29,135 nucleotides of DNA from a virus. A model generated the notes under the pieces. The model ran no database searches. It was not told the origin of the DNA and saw nothing but the letters and a program-made list of their open reading frames with translations. Shown here piece after piece: positions 7,873 through 16,134 of the stretch. Numbering within the stretch: position 1 is the first letter of the stretch; each line of letters opens with the position of its first letter. Where the stretch lies: IMG/VR virus record IMGVR_UViG_3300022669_000001, positions 1-29,135 of that record. One strand, written 5' to 3'. The position numbers and the translations under genes are program-made.

Positions 7873-9758
7873 AAAAAGTAATTGAGATTAAATTATCGGC
7901 ACAAGAAGCTGAAAAGAATTTAAAAGCAATAAATAAAACTTTAGAAGAACAAAGAGAGATTCTTATTCTTTTAGAGAAAGAACTTCTTGATGTTCAAGAC
8001 GCTCAAAACAAAACATCTAAAACAAATCTAGCAGCACAAAAACAACTTACGACACAATCTAATCACTTAAAATCTTCAATTAGAGATCAAAAGCTTGGTT
8101 TAAAAAGTCTTAATATTGAAAGACGTGAAGCGGCAGATGTTTTAGCAGACTTAAATAAAGGTAGCAAAGACAATACAAACATAATACGAGGTGTCGATAA
8201 GCTCACAGGTGGATATGCTACTAAAATAATAAAACTTAAAAAAGGGTTTCTTTCTTCTATTAAAGTTGTAAAAGGATTCGTTGCTGGTTTAAGTGGTGTT
8301 AAAAAGGCATTGATAGCTACAGGTATCGGCGCTCTTGTAGTCGGTCTTGGTCTTGTAGTTGCTTATTGGGAAGATATAATCGCTTTATTTGATGACGGCT
8401 CTAAGAAGCTTCAAGAACAAGCTGATGAGCATAGAAAAAACATATCTTTAAGTGAAGATCAATTAGCTTTACTTAATAATCAAGAAAAGATACTTAAATT
8501 ACAAGGTAAAAGCACCAAAGAAGTCGTAGAACAAAAAAAGAAAGTTCTAGTATTACAACAAGAAGAAAACAGACTGCTTCTTGAAAACTTAAAAACTCAA
8601 TTACTAAGAGAACAACAACAACAAACAGAATTAACTTTCTGGGAAAAGACAAAAGTTGCCGTTGCAAATGCTGTTGGTGGCTTAGGTGCAGCCGCTGTGG
8701 CGAATGCTAAAACTTTCAAGAAAACAGCTGAAGAAATTGAAAAACTTGATGACTTAGAAAAGCAAATTCAAGACACAAAAATAAACGGTCAAAAGCTCAC
8801 ACTTTCACTTCTTCAGCTTGATGAAAAACAAAAGCAAAAGAAAGTTAAAGACGCCAAAGACACTAAACAGTTAGAAAAAGAAAAGCAAGAAGCACTTGAG
8901 AGAATAAGAAAAGGTGAAATTGATACTGAAGATGAAAGACGTGCTGAAGAACTATATCAAGTACAAGAACAATATAAAAAGCTAATTAAAGAAGCTGATA
9001 AGTACAATCAAAGCACTACTGAATTAATAGAGGCGCAAGGCGTTAAAGAACAAAAATTAAAAGATAAGTTCGCACAGCAAGACAAAGAAAAGAAACTTAA
9101 AGAACAAGAAAAACTTATTGAAGAACTTGAACTGAAGAAAGAAGATGAAGAACTAAGTTTTGATGAACAAAGACAGTTAATTGCTGATCGTGAACAGCTA
9201 TTGATAGAAGATAAGACGCTTACTGATGAACAAAGACTTCAACTTGAAGGGCAATTTACAGATGCAAAGATAAAACTAGCTGAAGCTGAAGCGGCAGCTA
9301 AAGATAAAACACTAGGTGAAACAGCTGATGTTCTACAAAAATTTAGTGGCATTGCCGGTGAAGAAACTGCGGCAGGCAAAGCTTTAGGAATTGCTAGTGC
9401 TACAATTAACACTTATAGAGGTGTTTCAGATGCTTTAGCGGCAACAACTGTAACGCCGTTTGAAACTGCATTAAAATTCGCAAACGCTGGAGCTATATTG
9501 GCATCTGGTCTTCAAAACGTTCAAAAAATTGTAAGTGTAAAAGTCCCCAGAACTAGCAGCGGCGGTGGTGCAGCAGCAACGGGAGGATCTGCACCAGCTC
9601 CACCAAGTTTCAATGTAGTTGGCGCAAGTGAAACAAGTGTTTTAGCTGATACAGTCGCAGAGCAAACAAACGAACCAGTACAAGCTTATGTAGTTTCAAA
9701 CGATGTAACAACAGCACAAAGTTTAGAAAACAATATAGTTGAGGGTGCAACTTTATAA
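7863..9758 (+). CDS. Tail tape measure protein
   Basis: A 631-residue protein dominated by Lys/Glu/Gln-rich heptad patterns predicting long coiled coils (residues about 10-100 and 180-480). A hydrophobic glycine-rich stretch lies at about 138-168 (VKKALIATGIGALVVGLGLV), followed by YWEDIIALF. An Ala/Gly-rich region near 480-590 includes GGGAAATGGSAPAPP. This coiled-coil plus hydrophobic-segment layout is the hallmark of tape measures, which set tail length and help DNA pass the membrane. At roughly 1.5 angstrom per residue it would predict a tail near 95 nm (rule of thumb, not measured). It ends the tail operon. Confidence 0.85.
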   Translation: MAIEKVIEIKLSAQEAEKNLKAINKTLEEQREILILLEKELLDVQDAQNKTSKTNLAAQKQLTTQSNHLKSSIRDQKLGLKSLNIERREAADVLADLNKGSKDNTNIIRGVDKLTGGYATKIIKLKKGFLSSIKVVKGFVAGLSGVKKALIATGIGALVVGLGLVVAYWEDIIALFDDGSKKLQEQADEHRKNISLSEDQLALLNNQEKILKLQGKSTKEVVEQKKKVLVLQQEENRLLLENLKTQLLREQQQQTELTFWEKTKVAVANAVGGLGAAAVANAKTFKKTAEEIEKLDDLEKQIQDTKINGQKLTLSLLQLDEKQKQKKVKDAKDTKQLEKEKQEALERIRKGEIDTEDERRAEELYQVQEQYKKLIKEADKYNQSTTELIEAQGVKEQKLKDKFAQQDKEKKLKEQEKLIEELELKKEDEELSFDEQRQLIADREQLLIEDKTLTDEQRLQLEGQFTDAKIKLAEAEAAAKDKTLGETADVLQKFSGIAGEETAAGKALGIASATINTYRGVSDALAATTVTPFETALKFANAGAILASGLQNVQKIVSVKVPRTSSGGGAAATGGSAPAPPSFNVVGASETSVLADTVAEQTNEPVQAYVVSNDVTTAQSLENNIVEGATL

Positions 9759-9761
9759 AAA

Positions 9762-9793
9762 ACAAAATAAATAAAAAAACTTTATATATAATT
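9762..9793 (+). promoter_or_regulatory. Late promoter-like 32-bp element, copy 3 (before head module)
   Basis: ACAAAATA (9762-9769), 10 bases of A/T, CTTTATATATAATT (9780-9793), directly followed by the ATG at 9794. It fills the whole 35-base gap after the tape measure. Spacing and sequence match copies 1, 2, 4 and 5. Confidence 0.6.
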
Positions 9794-10963
9794 ATGAGAA
9801 TAGTCGAATTGATATTAGATGAAGATCAAGAGCTTGGAATTGAAGCCATAAGTGTGGTTGAGAGCCCGGCAATTGAAGAAGATTTTGTCGCTTTAAAAAG
9901 TCAAGAGTTTAAACTTGCTGAAGTTGATAAAGAGCGTAGAATTTTAATGGGTGCTTTATTGATACCAAACAAGCCTATTTACAGACGTAATGGTGAAGAT
10001 GAGTACTATATATATTTTTCAAAAGATACTGTCTTAAAAGCTAGTCAAATGTATTTGATGAATAGCAAACAAAATAACGCTACACTTGAGCATCAATACG
10101 AAATAAACGGACTTAGTTTAGTGGAATCTTGGATAGTTGAAGATAAAGTTCACGATAAGAGCGTTAAGTTTGGAATGGACTTACCTTTAGGAACTTGGGT
10201 CGGTAGTGTTAAAGTCAATAATGATAAGATCTGGAATGAGTTCGTGAAGACTGGCAAGGTAAAAGGTTTTAGTATTGAAGGATATTTTGCTGATAAAATG
10301 GAACGGCCGAACGATGCAACTATAAAAGATGAACTTTCTTCTATTGAAGATGAAGAAGCAGAGTATTTATTAAATCAAGTAAAGTCAATTTTAAAGAATG
10401 AAGAAGTTGATCTTAAAACTTACGCTGATTATCCAGATGCTGTTAAGAACAATGCAAAGAAAGGAATTGAACTTAACGAGAAACAAGACAATAAATGCGC
10501 CACTCAAGTCGGAAAAGTTAGGGCTAGACAATTAGCACAAGGCAAAGGACTTAGTAAAGAAACGATAAAAAGAATGTACTCTTATCTATCAAGAGCTTCA
10601 GAATACTACAATGAAAAAGATAACGAAGCTTGTGGTACTATTTCTTATTTGCTCTGGGGTGGAAAAGCTGGTTTACGTTGGTCACAATCTAAATTAAAAG
10701 AATTAGAATTGTCGTCTGAAATTATCAATGAAACAATGGCAATAATTGATGGGCGTTTAGCGTACTCAACAAAAGAAGAAGCTGTAAAGGCGGCTAAAGA
10801 CATAGGCTGTGAAAAATATCACACACACGAATTTGAAGATAAAACTTGGTATATGCCTTGCGAAAGTCATAGTTTGAAATCACCTTGTTGGGACGGATAC
10901 GAACAAAAAGGAACTAAAATATTAGACGGAAAGACAGTGCCTAATTGCGTAAAAATAAAATAA
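9794..10963 (+). CDS. XkdF-like prohead serine protease with extra C-terminal domains
   Basis: A 389-residue protein. Residues 1-175 match the XkdF/Peptidase_S78_2 type of head maturation protease, which cleaves scaffold and capsid during prohead maturation. The probable catalytic His is H100 (TLEHQY) and the Ser is S160 (VKGFSIEG), with LVESWIV between them. Residues about 205-300 form a separate conserved-looking unit (KKGIELNEK, CATQVGKVRARQLAQGKG, YLLWGGKAGLRW). The last 75 residues (YHTHEFEDKTWYMPC, GYEQKG, VPNCVKIK) form a third, Cys/His/Trp-rich unit. Neither extension has a function I know. The next gene starts inside its TAA. Confidence 0.75.
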   Translation: MRIVELILDEDQELGIEAISVVESPAIEEDFVALKSQEFKLAEVDKERRILMGALLIPNKPIYRRNGEDEYYIYFSKDTVLKASQMYLMNSKQNNATLEHQYEINGLSLVESWIVEDKVHDKSVKFGMDLPLGTWVGSVKVNNDKIWNEFVKTGKVKGFSIEGYFADKMERPNDATIKDELSSIEDEEAEYLLNQVKSILKNEEVDLKTYADYPDAVKNNAKKGIELNEKQDNKCATQVGKVRARQLAQGKGLSKETIKRMYSYLSRASEYYNEKDNEACGTISYLLWGGKAGLRWSQSKLKELELSSEIINETMAIIDGRLAYSTKEEAVKAAKDIGCEKYHTHEFEDKTWYMPCESHSLKSPCWDGYEQKGTKILDGKTVPNCVKIK

Positions 10964-11178
10964 TGAAACAATTTGAAACGCCTAGCAAAACAAGTCCTAA
11001 AGGTGGCAGAAAAGGTTGTCTTTGTAAAGATAATACTTACTCAACTAAATGCTGTGACGGAACTTTAAGAGCCCAAGGAATTGGTAGTACGTCTTCTATT
11101 GGTGAAAGAATAGAGTTTTTAACACAAGAAGACACTTATTTAATACTTCAAGAAAATAATCAAAAAATATTAATATAA
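10963..11178 (+). CDS. Small cysteine-rich protein of unknown function
   Basis: I start this at the ATG at 10963, inside the previous TAA (TAATG), rather than at an in-frame TTG 18 bases earlier. The product has 71 residues. The N-terminal half holds GGRKGCLCKDNTYSTKCCDG: four Cys in C-x-C and CC pairs, possibly a metal-binding knot. The rest is polar and beta-like. It lies between the head protease and a fibre-like protein, so a minor virion role is possible. Small proteins with this motif recur in Bacteroidota phages. Confidence 0.6.
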   Translation: MKQFETPSKTSPKGGRKGCLCKDNTYSTKCCDGTLRAQGIGSTSSIGERIEFLTQEDTYLILQENNQKILI

Positions 11179-11645
11179 TGCCAAATTTAAAAATAAGTCA
11201 ATTACCCGAATTAAGTGTTTTATCACTTACAGATGAGTTCGCAGTCGTTAATAATAGCCAGACAAAAAGAGTTACTTTTAATAATCTTCAAAAAGAAGTT
11301 TTAAATTATTTAGTTCCTACAAACTTAACGGTTACAGCTGATAATAATGTTGATTTGGATTCAGAAACTTACAATCATTCTGAAGTAATTAGATTAACTT
11401 GGTCGGGTACAGCTGGAAATATGACTTTAACTCTGCCAGATGCGACTTCTACAAACAACATAAATAGATTAATGAGATTTATATCCGATTCAACATTTAA
11501 CACAAATACAAGAGTTTATTTAACTCCAGCTTCAGGTCAAACAATAGACGGCAGTTCTAATTATTACGAAATAAATAAAGAATTTGAGGGTATTCAATTA
11601 TGGAGTGATGGCGTAGAATGGTTCATAATTCAGAAAAAAGCATAA
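11178..11645 (+). CDS. Fibre-like or capsid decoration protein (putative)
   Basis: A 155-residue protein whose N-terminus (LKISQLPELSVLSLTDEFAV, then KRVTFNNL) matches a pattern common at the virion-anchoring ends of phage fibres and head decorations. A beta-rich C-terminal part follows (LTLPDATSTNN, TIDGSSNYYEI, LWSDGVEWFIIQ) with the look of a short beta-prism tip. It shares its start base with the preceding stop codon. Location between protease and scaffold suggests attachment to the head rather than the tail tip, but this is inference. Confidence 0.5.
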   Translation: MPNLKISQLPELSVLSLTDEFAVVNNSQTKRVTFNNLQKEVLNYLVPTNLTVTADNNVDLDSETYNHSEVIRLTWSGTAGNMTLTLPDATSTNNINRLMRFISDSTFNTNTRVYLTPASGQTIDGSSNYYEINKEFEGIQLWSDGVEWFIIQKKA

Positions 11646-11652
11646 CGAAAAT

Positions 11653-11684
11653 ACAAAATAAATTAAACTAAATTATATATTAAT
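11653..11684 (+). promoter_or_regulatory. Late promoter-like 32-bp element, copy 4 (before scaffold and capsid)
   Basis: ACAAAATA (11653-11660), 10 bases, AATTATATATTAAT (11671-11684), followed directly by the ATG at 11685. It would drive the scaffold and major capsid genes up to the terminator at 13265. Its 14-mer differs from the CTTTATATATTAAT of copy 5 only in the first two bases. Confidence 0.6.
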
Positions 11685-12287
11685 ATGAAGTCAAACAATA
11701 TGATTGAAAAAATCAAAGATGTGTTAAGCTTGAATGAAGAAGTAAAGCTTGAACAAATTAAACTGGAAAACGGAACTGTGATTGAAGCTGAATCTTTTGA
11801 AAAAGGGAAAGAAGTTTTTATTGTAACAGATGACGAAAAAGTGGCAATGCCAGTAGGCGAGTATATTCTTGAAGATTCTAAATTATTAGTAATTGAAGAA
11901 GAAGGATTAATTGCTGATGTTCGTGAAGTTTCTGATGAAGTACCTAGTGAGGAATCTGAAGAAGAAATGGAAGAAGAACTAGCTGAAGAAGCCGACGTTG
12001 CAGATTGGAAAGGTATGGAAAAAAGAATTAAAAATCTTGAAGACGCTATTGCAGACATTAAAGCTGAAGAAGACTTAAAAGAAGAACTATCAGCTATCGA
12101 AATGGGTAACAACTTAACTGTTGAGCTTTCAAAAGAAGTACCAACTGAAGTTGAAGCTGTATTAAGCGAGCCAAGTGCCGAGCCTATCGTTTCAAATCCA
12201 GAGTCTTTCAAAGAGCTATCAAAATTCAAGATAGGTTCAAACAGAAAAGCAAATACAATGGATAGAGTATTCGCAAATTTAAAATAA
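11685..12287 (+). CDS. Head scaffolding protein (putative)
   Basis: A 200-residue, strongly acidic protein with a Glu-dense centre (EEMEEELAEEADVADW), a coiled-coil-like segment (KNLEDAIADIKAEEDLKEEL) and a basic C-terminal tail (FKIGSNRKANTMDRVFANLK). That polarity, together with its place between the protease and the major capsid gene, is typical of scaffolds, whose basic tail binds the capsid protein and which the protease later removes. The N-terminal half (ENGTVIEAESFEKGKEVFI) is beta-like. A minus-strand open frame over the same bases is a Ser-rich mirror of this gene and is not real. Confidence 0.7.
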   Translation: MKSNNMIEKIKDVLSLNEEVKLEQIKLENGTVIEAESFEKGKEVFIVTDDEKVAMPVGEYILEDSKLLVIEEEGLIADVREVSDEVPSEESEEEMEEELAEEADVADWKGMEKRIKNLEDAIADIKAEEDLKEELSAIEMGNNLTVELSKEVPTEVEAVLSEPSAEPIVSNPESFKELSKFKIGSNRKANTMDRVFANLK

Positions 12288-12317
12288 ATAATAAATAACA
12301 ACTAAAAAAAAATTCAA

Positions 12318-13247
12318 ATGAGTTTAGCAATTACAACAACCTATGCTGGTGAATTTTCAGGAAAATACATCGCAGCCGCTTTGCTTTCTGGGGATACTCT
12401 AGCAAACAATGAGATTACAATCTTACCAAACGTGAGATATAAGTCTGTTCTACAAAAAGCATCAACTGACAATATTGTACGTGACGCTGATTGTAACTTT
12501 CAAACAGGACAAGGAACTTTAACTTTAACTGAAGCTGTATTAACAGCCGAGGAATTTCAAGTAAACCTTGAATTGTGTAAAAAAGAGCTTCACCAATCGT
12601 GGCAAGCTTTAGAGATGGGATATTCAGCTTTCGCAGAGATTCCAGCTTCTTTCTCTGATTTCGTACTTGGTCACGTAGCGGCTAAAGTAGCAGACAAAAC
12701 AGAAAAAAACATCTGGCAAGGTGTTAATGCAAACACTGGAGAGTTTGACGGTCTTGCAACTTTATTAGCAGCTGATGGAAATTTACCTGCAGCTCAAGAC
12801 TTAGTTGCTGCCGCTGTTGATCCTGCTACAATTATAGCAGAGCTTGGTCGTGTAGCCGATGCGATTCCTACTGCTGTTTACGGCAAGGACGATTTAAGAA
12901 TTTACGTATCTTCAGACATCGCCAGAGCTTACACAAGAGCTTTAGGTGGGTTTGCTGCTGCAGGAGTTGGAGCAAATGGTTTCGACAACAAAGGAACTAA
13001 TCAAGTTCTAGGTGGTTTATACTTTGATGGAATTCAATTAGTAGTTGCAAAAGGTATGGCTGACGGAACTATGATTGCAGCTGAAAAATCAAACCTTTTC
13101 TTCGGAACAGGATTGCTTTCAGATCAGCAAGAAGTTCGTGTTATCGATATGAGCGAAACCGACGGAAGTCAAAATATTCGAGTAGTGATGAGATTTACCG
13201 CTGGCGTCCAGTACGCACAGGTAACCGACATTGTTCTTTACTCTTAA
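12318..13247 (+). CDS. Major capsid protein (HK97-like)
   Basis: A 309-residue protein in the size range of HK97-fold capsids, following the scaffold and preceding a strong terminator. Typical regions: an N-terminal arm (MSLAITTTYAGEFSGKYI), a spine-like helix stretch (DFVLGHVAAKVADKTEKNIW), an Ala-rich A-domain (VYGKDDLRIYVSSDIARAYT) and a C-terminal beta stretch (RVVMRFTAGVQYAQVTDIVL). Base and codon use look richer in G/C than the surrounding genes, as expected for a very highly expressed gene. No 32-bp element lies immediately upstream, so it is probably read through from the scaffold promoter. Confidence 0.8.
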   Translation: MSLAITTTYAGEFSGKYIAAALLSGDTLANNEITILPNVRYKSVLQKASTDNIVRDADCNFQTGQGTLTLTEAVLTAEEFQVNLELCKKELHQSWQALEMGYSAFAEIPASFSDFVLGHVAAKVADKTEKNIWQGVNANTGEFDGLATLLAADGNLPAAQDLVAAAVDPATIIAELGRVADAIPTAVYGKDDLRIYVSSDIARAYTRALGGFAAAGVGANGFDNKGTNQVLGGLYFDGIQLVVAKGMADGTMIAAEKSNLFFGTGLLSDQQEVRVIDMSETDGSQNIRVVMRFTAGVQYAQVTDIVLYS

Positions 13248-13264
13248 TAATTAATTAATCATTG

Positions 13265-13297
13265 AAAAAGGGTGGGTAAAATAACTCGCCCTTTTTT
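13265..13297 (+). terminator. Rho-independent terminator after the major capsid gene
   Basis: A 13-bp stem pairs AAAAAGGGTGGGT (13265-13277) with ACTCGCCCTTTTT (13284-13296), including two G-U pairs, around a 6-base loop, with the U-run built into the 3' arm. It begins 17 bases after the capsid stop. Confidence 0.85.
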
Positions 13298-13317
13298 ATT
13301 TAAAAAACTTTAAACCT

Positions 13318-13845
13318 ATGGGATGCCTAATAACTAGCGGCCGTAAAGTACCTTGCAAATCAGCGGTGGGTGGTATTAAAACTATCTATTTCGCAGATTA
13401 CGGAACTTTAGGAACTGCGACAATCGTAGCTGGAGAAATTACAGCTGTTTCTGGAACGCCAACGTGGTTTCAGTTTGACGTAAAAGGTAACAGTTCAATG
13501 GAAACTGCTATCACTTCAAGCCGAGAAAACGGAACGACTTTCTATGATACTACACTAAATATGACTTTGACATTTCAAGACAAAGCTACACAAGAAGAAC
13601 TTAAACTAATCGCTCACGCACGTCCGCACGTTGCCGTTGAAGATTATAACGGAAACTTCTTTTTAGTAGGACTTGAAAATGGTGGCGATGTAAATGGCGG
13701 GACAATAGTCACCGGAGCTGCAATGGGGGATTTAACAGGTTACACTTTAACGGTGAATGCTCAAGAAACTGCACCACCTTTCTTTGTAACATCAACTGTT
13801 ATAACTGACGATGCTTCAGCGGTTCAAATTGACCCAACTGCATAA
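13318..13845 (+). CDS. Major tail tube protein (putative)
   Basis: A 175-residue protein starting MGCLITSGRKVPCKSAVGGI. It is beta-rich with motifs (KTIYFADYGTLGT, FDVKGNSSMETAITSSRENG, HVAVEDYNGNFFLVGLENGG) I recognise from tail-tube-type proteins of Bacteroidota siphophages. It is flanked by terminators on both sides and has capsid-like, more G/C-rich codon use, consistent with a second very abundant virion protein. Its own promoter is not obvious; the gap of 20 bases from the upstream terminator holds only an AT-rich stretch. It sits in the head block, away from the rest of the tail genes. Confidence 0.7.
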   Translation: MGCLITSGRKVPCKSAVGGIKTIYFADYGTLGTATIVAGEITAVSGTPTWFQFDVKGNSSMETAITSSRENGTTFYDTTLNMTLTFQDKATQEELKLIAHARPHVAVEDYNGNFFLVGLENGGDVNGGTIVTGAAMGDLTGYTLTVNAQETAPPFFVTSTVITDDASAVQIDPTA

Positions 13846-13867
13846 TTAGTACTTTTACTTATAAATT

Positions 13868-13897
13868 AGGGTTATCTTAACGGGTAACCCTTTTTTT
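13868..13897 (+). terminator. Rho-independent terminator after the tail tube gene
   Basis: The stem pairs AGGGTTATCT (13868-13877) with GGGTAACCCT (13882-13891), including two G-U pairs, with a 4-base loop, followed by T through 13897. It lies 23 bases after the tail-tube stop and 14 bases before late element copy 5. Confidence 0.85.
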
Positions 13898-13910
13898 ATT
13901 TCTACACTAT

Positions 13911-13942
13911 ACAAAATATTTATTTTTTCTTTATATATTAAT
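13911..13942 (+). promoter_or_regulatory. Late promoter-like 32-bp element, copy 5 (before portal block)
   Basis: ACAAAATA (13911-13918), 10 T-rich bases, CTTTATATATTAAT (13929-13942), directly followed by the ATG at 13943. It lies immediately downstream of a terminator, where a new transcript would have to start. The spacer here is T-rich whereas in the other copies it is A-rich, so the two flanking blocks rather than general A-richness are what is shared. Confidence 0.65.
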
Positions 13943-14314
13943 ATGAAGTTAATCACGACAAGCGGAATTAAATTATTTAGGGTAATTCCAAGAGAATTTA
14001 TTACTGGGGACATTGATGTAATTATTATAAATGAAAGCACAAATGTAACTTTGCCAACACAAACTGTTCAATCTACAATTCAAGGAAACTTTATACAATT
14101 CACTTGTAATTTTGGAACTTTAGTTGAAGGAAACTTTTACACGATGGATATAAAATACAACGACATTGCGAATCAAGAAACTAGAGTTATATATAAAGAT
14201 AAGATTTTTTGCACTAATCAAGCTGTTAATCAAGAAAAAGGTATTTATTACAGCATAAACAAAGATGAATTTGTTAGTGAAGATAGTTTTGATAATGAAT
14301 ACATAATAATATAA
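13943..14314 (+). CDS. Small structural-region protein of unknown function
   Basis: A 123-residue, beta-rich protein (SGIKLFRVIPREFITGDIDV, FIQFTCNFGTLVEGNFYTM) ending EDSFDNEYIII. It lies directly behind late element copy 5 and 2 bases before the portal gene. Regularly spaced strands and the FxxLVEGxFY stretch suggest an immunoglobulin-like fold of a minor virion protein. I recall similar small proteins beside portal genes in Bacteroidota phages. A minus-strand frame over the same bases is a mirror. Confidence 0.55.
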   Translation: MKLITTSGIKLFRVIPREFITGDIDVIIINESTNVTLPTQTVQSTIQGNFIQFTCNFGTLVEGNFYTMDIKYNDIANQETRVIYKDKIFCTNQAVNQEKGIYYSINKDEFVSEDSFDNEYIII

Positions 14315-14316
14315 AT

Positions 14317-16131
14317 ATGAATGATTTAAGAATAGTGAACTTGAGTACTTACACAAGTCCTGATATTATTGAAAAATCAAGTAAGGAATACGTTTCCTAT
14401 GGGGCCGATAATAATTATTTTCAGTATTTAATTGATAGATACAACGGCAGCCCAACAAACAATGCGATTATAAACGGAATAAGTCAAATGATTTATGGAC
14501 GTGGACTAGATGCGTTAAATTCAAATAAAAAGCCAGGGCAATACGCACAAATGATTTCTTTGTTTAAAAAAGATATGGTTCGAAAAGTGTGTTATGATCT
14601 TAAATTAATGGGTCAATGTGCTATACAAGTAATTTATTCTAAAGATAGAAAAACAATCGCACAAGTTGAACATATTCCAGTTGAGAATTTAAGAGCTGAA
14701 AAATGCAACGACAAAGGAGAGATAGAAGCATATTATTACTCGGATAATTGGACTAAAGTTAAAAATATAAGTAGTACTCTTAAAATACCAGCTTTCGGTT
14801 TCAGTAAAGAAAATATTGAGATTATATATGTAAAACCTTACAGAGCTGGTTATAAATATTATTCCAGCCCGGATTATGCAGGAGGACTTCAATATGCAGA
14901 GCTGGAGCAAGAGATAAGCAACTACCACCTCAACAATATATTAAATGGTCTGGCGCCTAGTATGTTGATTAATTTTAACAACGGAACTCCAAATGCAGAG
15001 GAGCGTCAAATGTTAGAAAACAGAATTTTAGAGAAATTTTCTGGGAGTTCAGCGGCGGGTAAGTTCATTTTAGCCTTTAATGATAATCCAGAAAGTGCTG
15101 CAACTATTGAGCCTATACAATTAAGCGATGCTCACAATCAATATCAGTTTTTAAGTGATGAAAGTTCTAAAAAAGTTATGGTTGCTCACAGAGTGGTTTC
15201 ACCTATGCTTTTAGGAATTAAAGATAATTCTGGACTTGGAAATAATGCTGATGAATTACGCACAGCTTCGACACTAATGGATAACACGGTTATAAGACCG
15301 TTTCAGACACTTTTAATAGATGCCTTTGATACTATACTAGCGTACAATCAAATATCGCTTAAATTGTACTTTAAAACGCTTCAGCCGTTAGAGTTTACAG
15401 ACTTAGAGAATGTTCAAGATAGTGAAACAATGGAAGAAGAAACAGGTGTCAAGTTAAGTGAAGAATCTAGATCTTTAATTGAAAAACGTTTAAAAGACAT
15501 TGGTCAAGATGAAAGCGAATTATTAGCTGATTATGACTTAGTTCACGAAGCTGAAGTTGATTATGACTTAGAAGACGAACTTGATGAGATTGTAAACGAA
15601 TTAAATAAACCAAAAGATGACACTTTATTATCTAAAGTTTTAAAATTTGCAAAAGTTGGAAAAGCTACGCCTTACAGAGATAGCGAACAAGATGGAACTT
15701 CTAAGAAAAAAGGTCAAGAAGATGTTGAGTTTTTAGTTAGATATAAATACACAAAAGCACCTGGTAAATCAAAGACTGGGGAACAAAGAGATTTCTGTTT
15801 TGAAATGGAAAAAGCAAATAAAGTTTATCGAAAAGAAGATGTACTTGAAATGAAAAGCTTAGAATTGAATCCTGGCTTCGGAAAAGATGGAGTTGAAGAA
15901 TATTCGATTTGGTTATACAAAGGCGGCCCACGTTGTGAACATCGCTGGACTCGTAAGCTTTACGCAAGAAAAGACGGTCGTAGTTTGGGAAATGCAATAA
16001 GCACAACTCAAGCAATAAAGAGAGGATTCAGACCAGAATCAAATAACAGAAAAGTATCAATAGCGCCAAAGAATATGGAATACGCTGGTTACACAAAAGA
16101 ATATTGGGATAAAATGGGATTTGAAAATTAA
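14317..16131 (+). CDS. Portal protein with unusual C-terminal domain
   Basis: A 604-residue protein. Residues about 20-390 have the order expected of a portal, the 12-fold DNA channel at the head vertex: SYGADNNYFQYLIDRYNGSP, NAIINGISQMIYG, LMGQCAIQVIYSKD, then the long helical region QFLSDESSKKVMVAHRVVSP and LRTASTLMDN. Residues about 455-604 are extra: RYKYTKAP, KANKVYRKEDV, YSIWLYKGGPRCEHRWTRKL, YAGYTKEYWDKMGF. That domain has a C-x-H and Trp/Tyr-rich pattern and may be a fused minor-head domain; its function is unknown. The portal follows the capsid and tail-tube genes instead of preceding them. Confidence 0.8.
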   Translation: MNDLRIVNLSTYTSPDIIEKSSKEYVSYGADNNYFQYLIDRYNGSPTNNAIINGISQMIYGRGLDALNSNKKPGQYAQMISLFKKDMVRKVCYDLKLMGQCAIQVIYSKDRKTIAQVEHIPVENLRAEKCNDKGEIEAYYYSDNWTKVKNISSTLKIPAFGFSKENIEIIYVKPYRAGYKYYSSPDYAGGLQYAELEQEISNYHLNNILNGLAPSMLINFNNGTPNAEERQMLENRILEKFSGSSAAGKFILAFNDNPESAATIEPIQLSDAHNQYQFLSDESSKKVMVAHRVVSPMLLGIKDNSGLGNNADELRTASTLMDNTVIRPFQTLLIDAFDTILAYNQISLKLYFKTLQPLEFTDLENVQDSETMEEETGVKLSEESRSLIEKRLKDIGQDESELLADYDLVHEAEVDYDLEDELDEIVNELNKPKDDTLLSKVLKFAKVGKATPYRDSEQDGTSKKKGQEDVEFLVRYKYTKAPGKSKTGEQRDFCFEMEKANKVYRKEDVLEMKSLELNPGFGKDGVEEYSIWLYKGGPRCEHRWTRKLYARKDGRSLGNAISTTQAIKRGFRPESNNRKVSIAPKNMEYAGYTKEYWDKMGFEN

Positions 16132-16134
16132 TAT

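Noticed and set aside
10945-10962. TTG start for the Cys-rich protein
   Set aside because: The ATG at 10963 overlaps the preceding TAA, as in many neighbours here, and gives the more typical N-terminus.
11663-12301. 212-residue minus-strand open frame opposite the scaffold gene
   Set aside because: It is Ser-rich and low-complexity, the expected complement of the Glu/Lys-rich scaffold codons. All other genes are on the + strand, and the + strand gene has a late element and clear context.
14120-14356. Minus-strand frames across the portal and small structural genes
   Set aside because: They show Phe/Tyr/Ile-rich shadow composition from AT-rich plus-strand coding, with no overlap logic or motifs.
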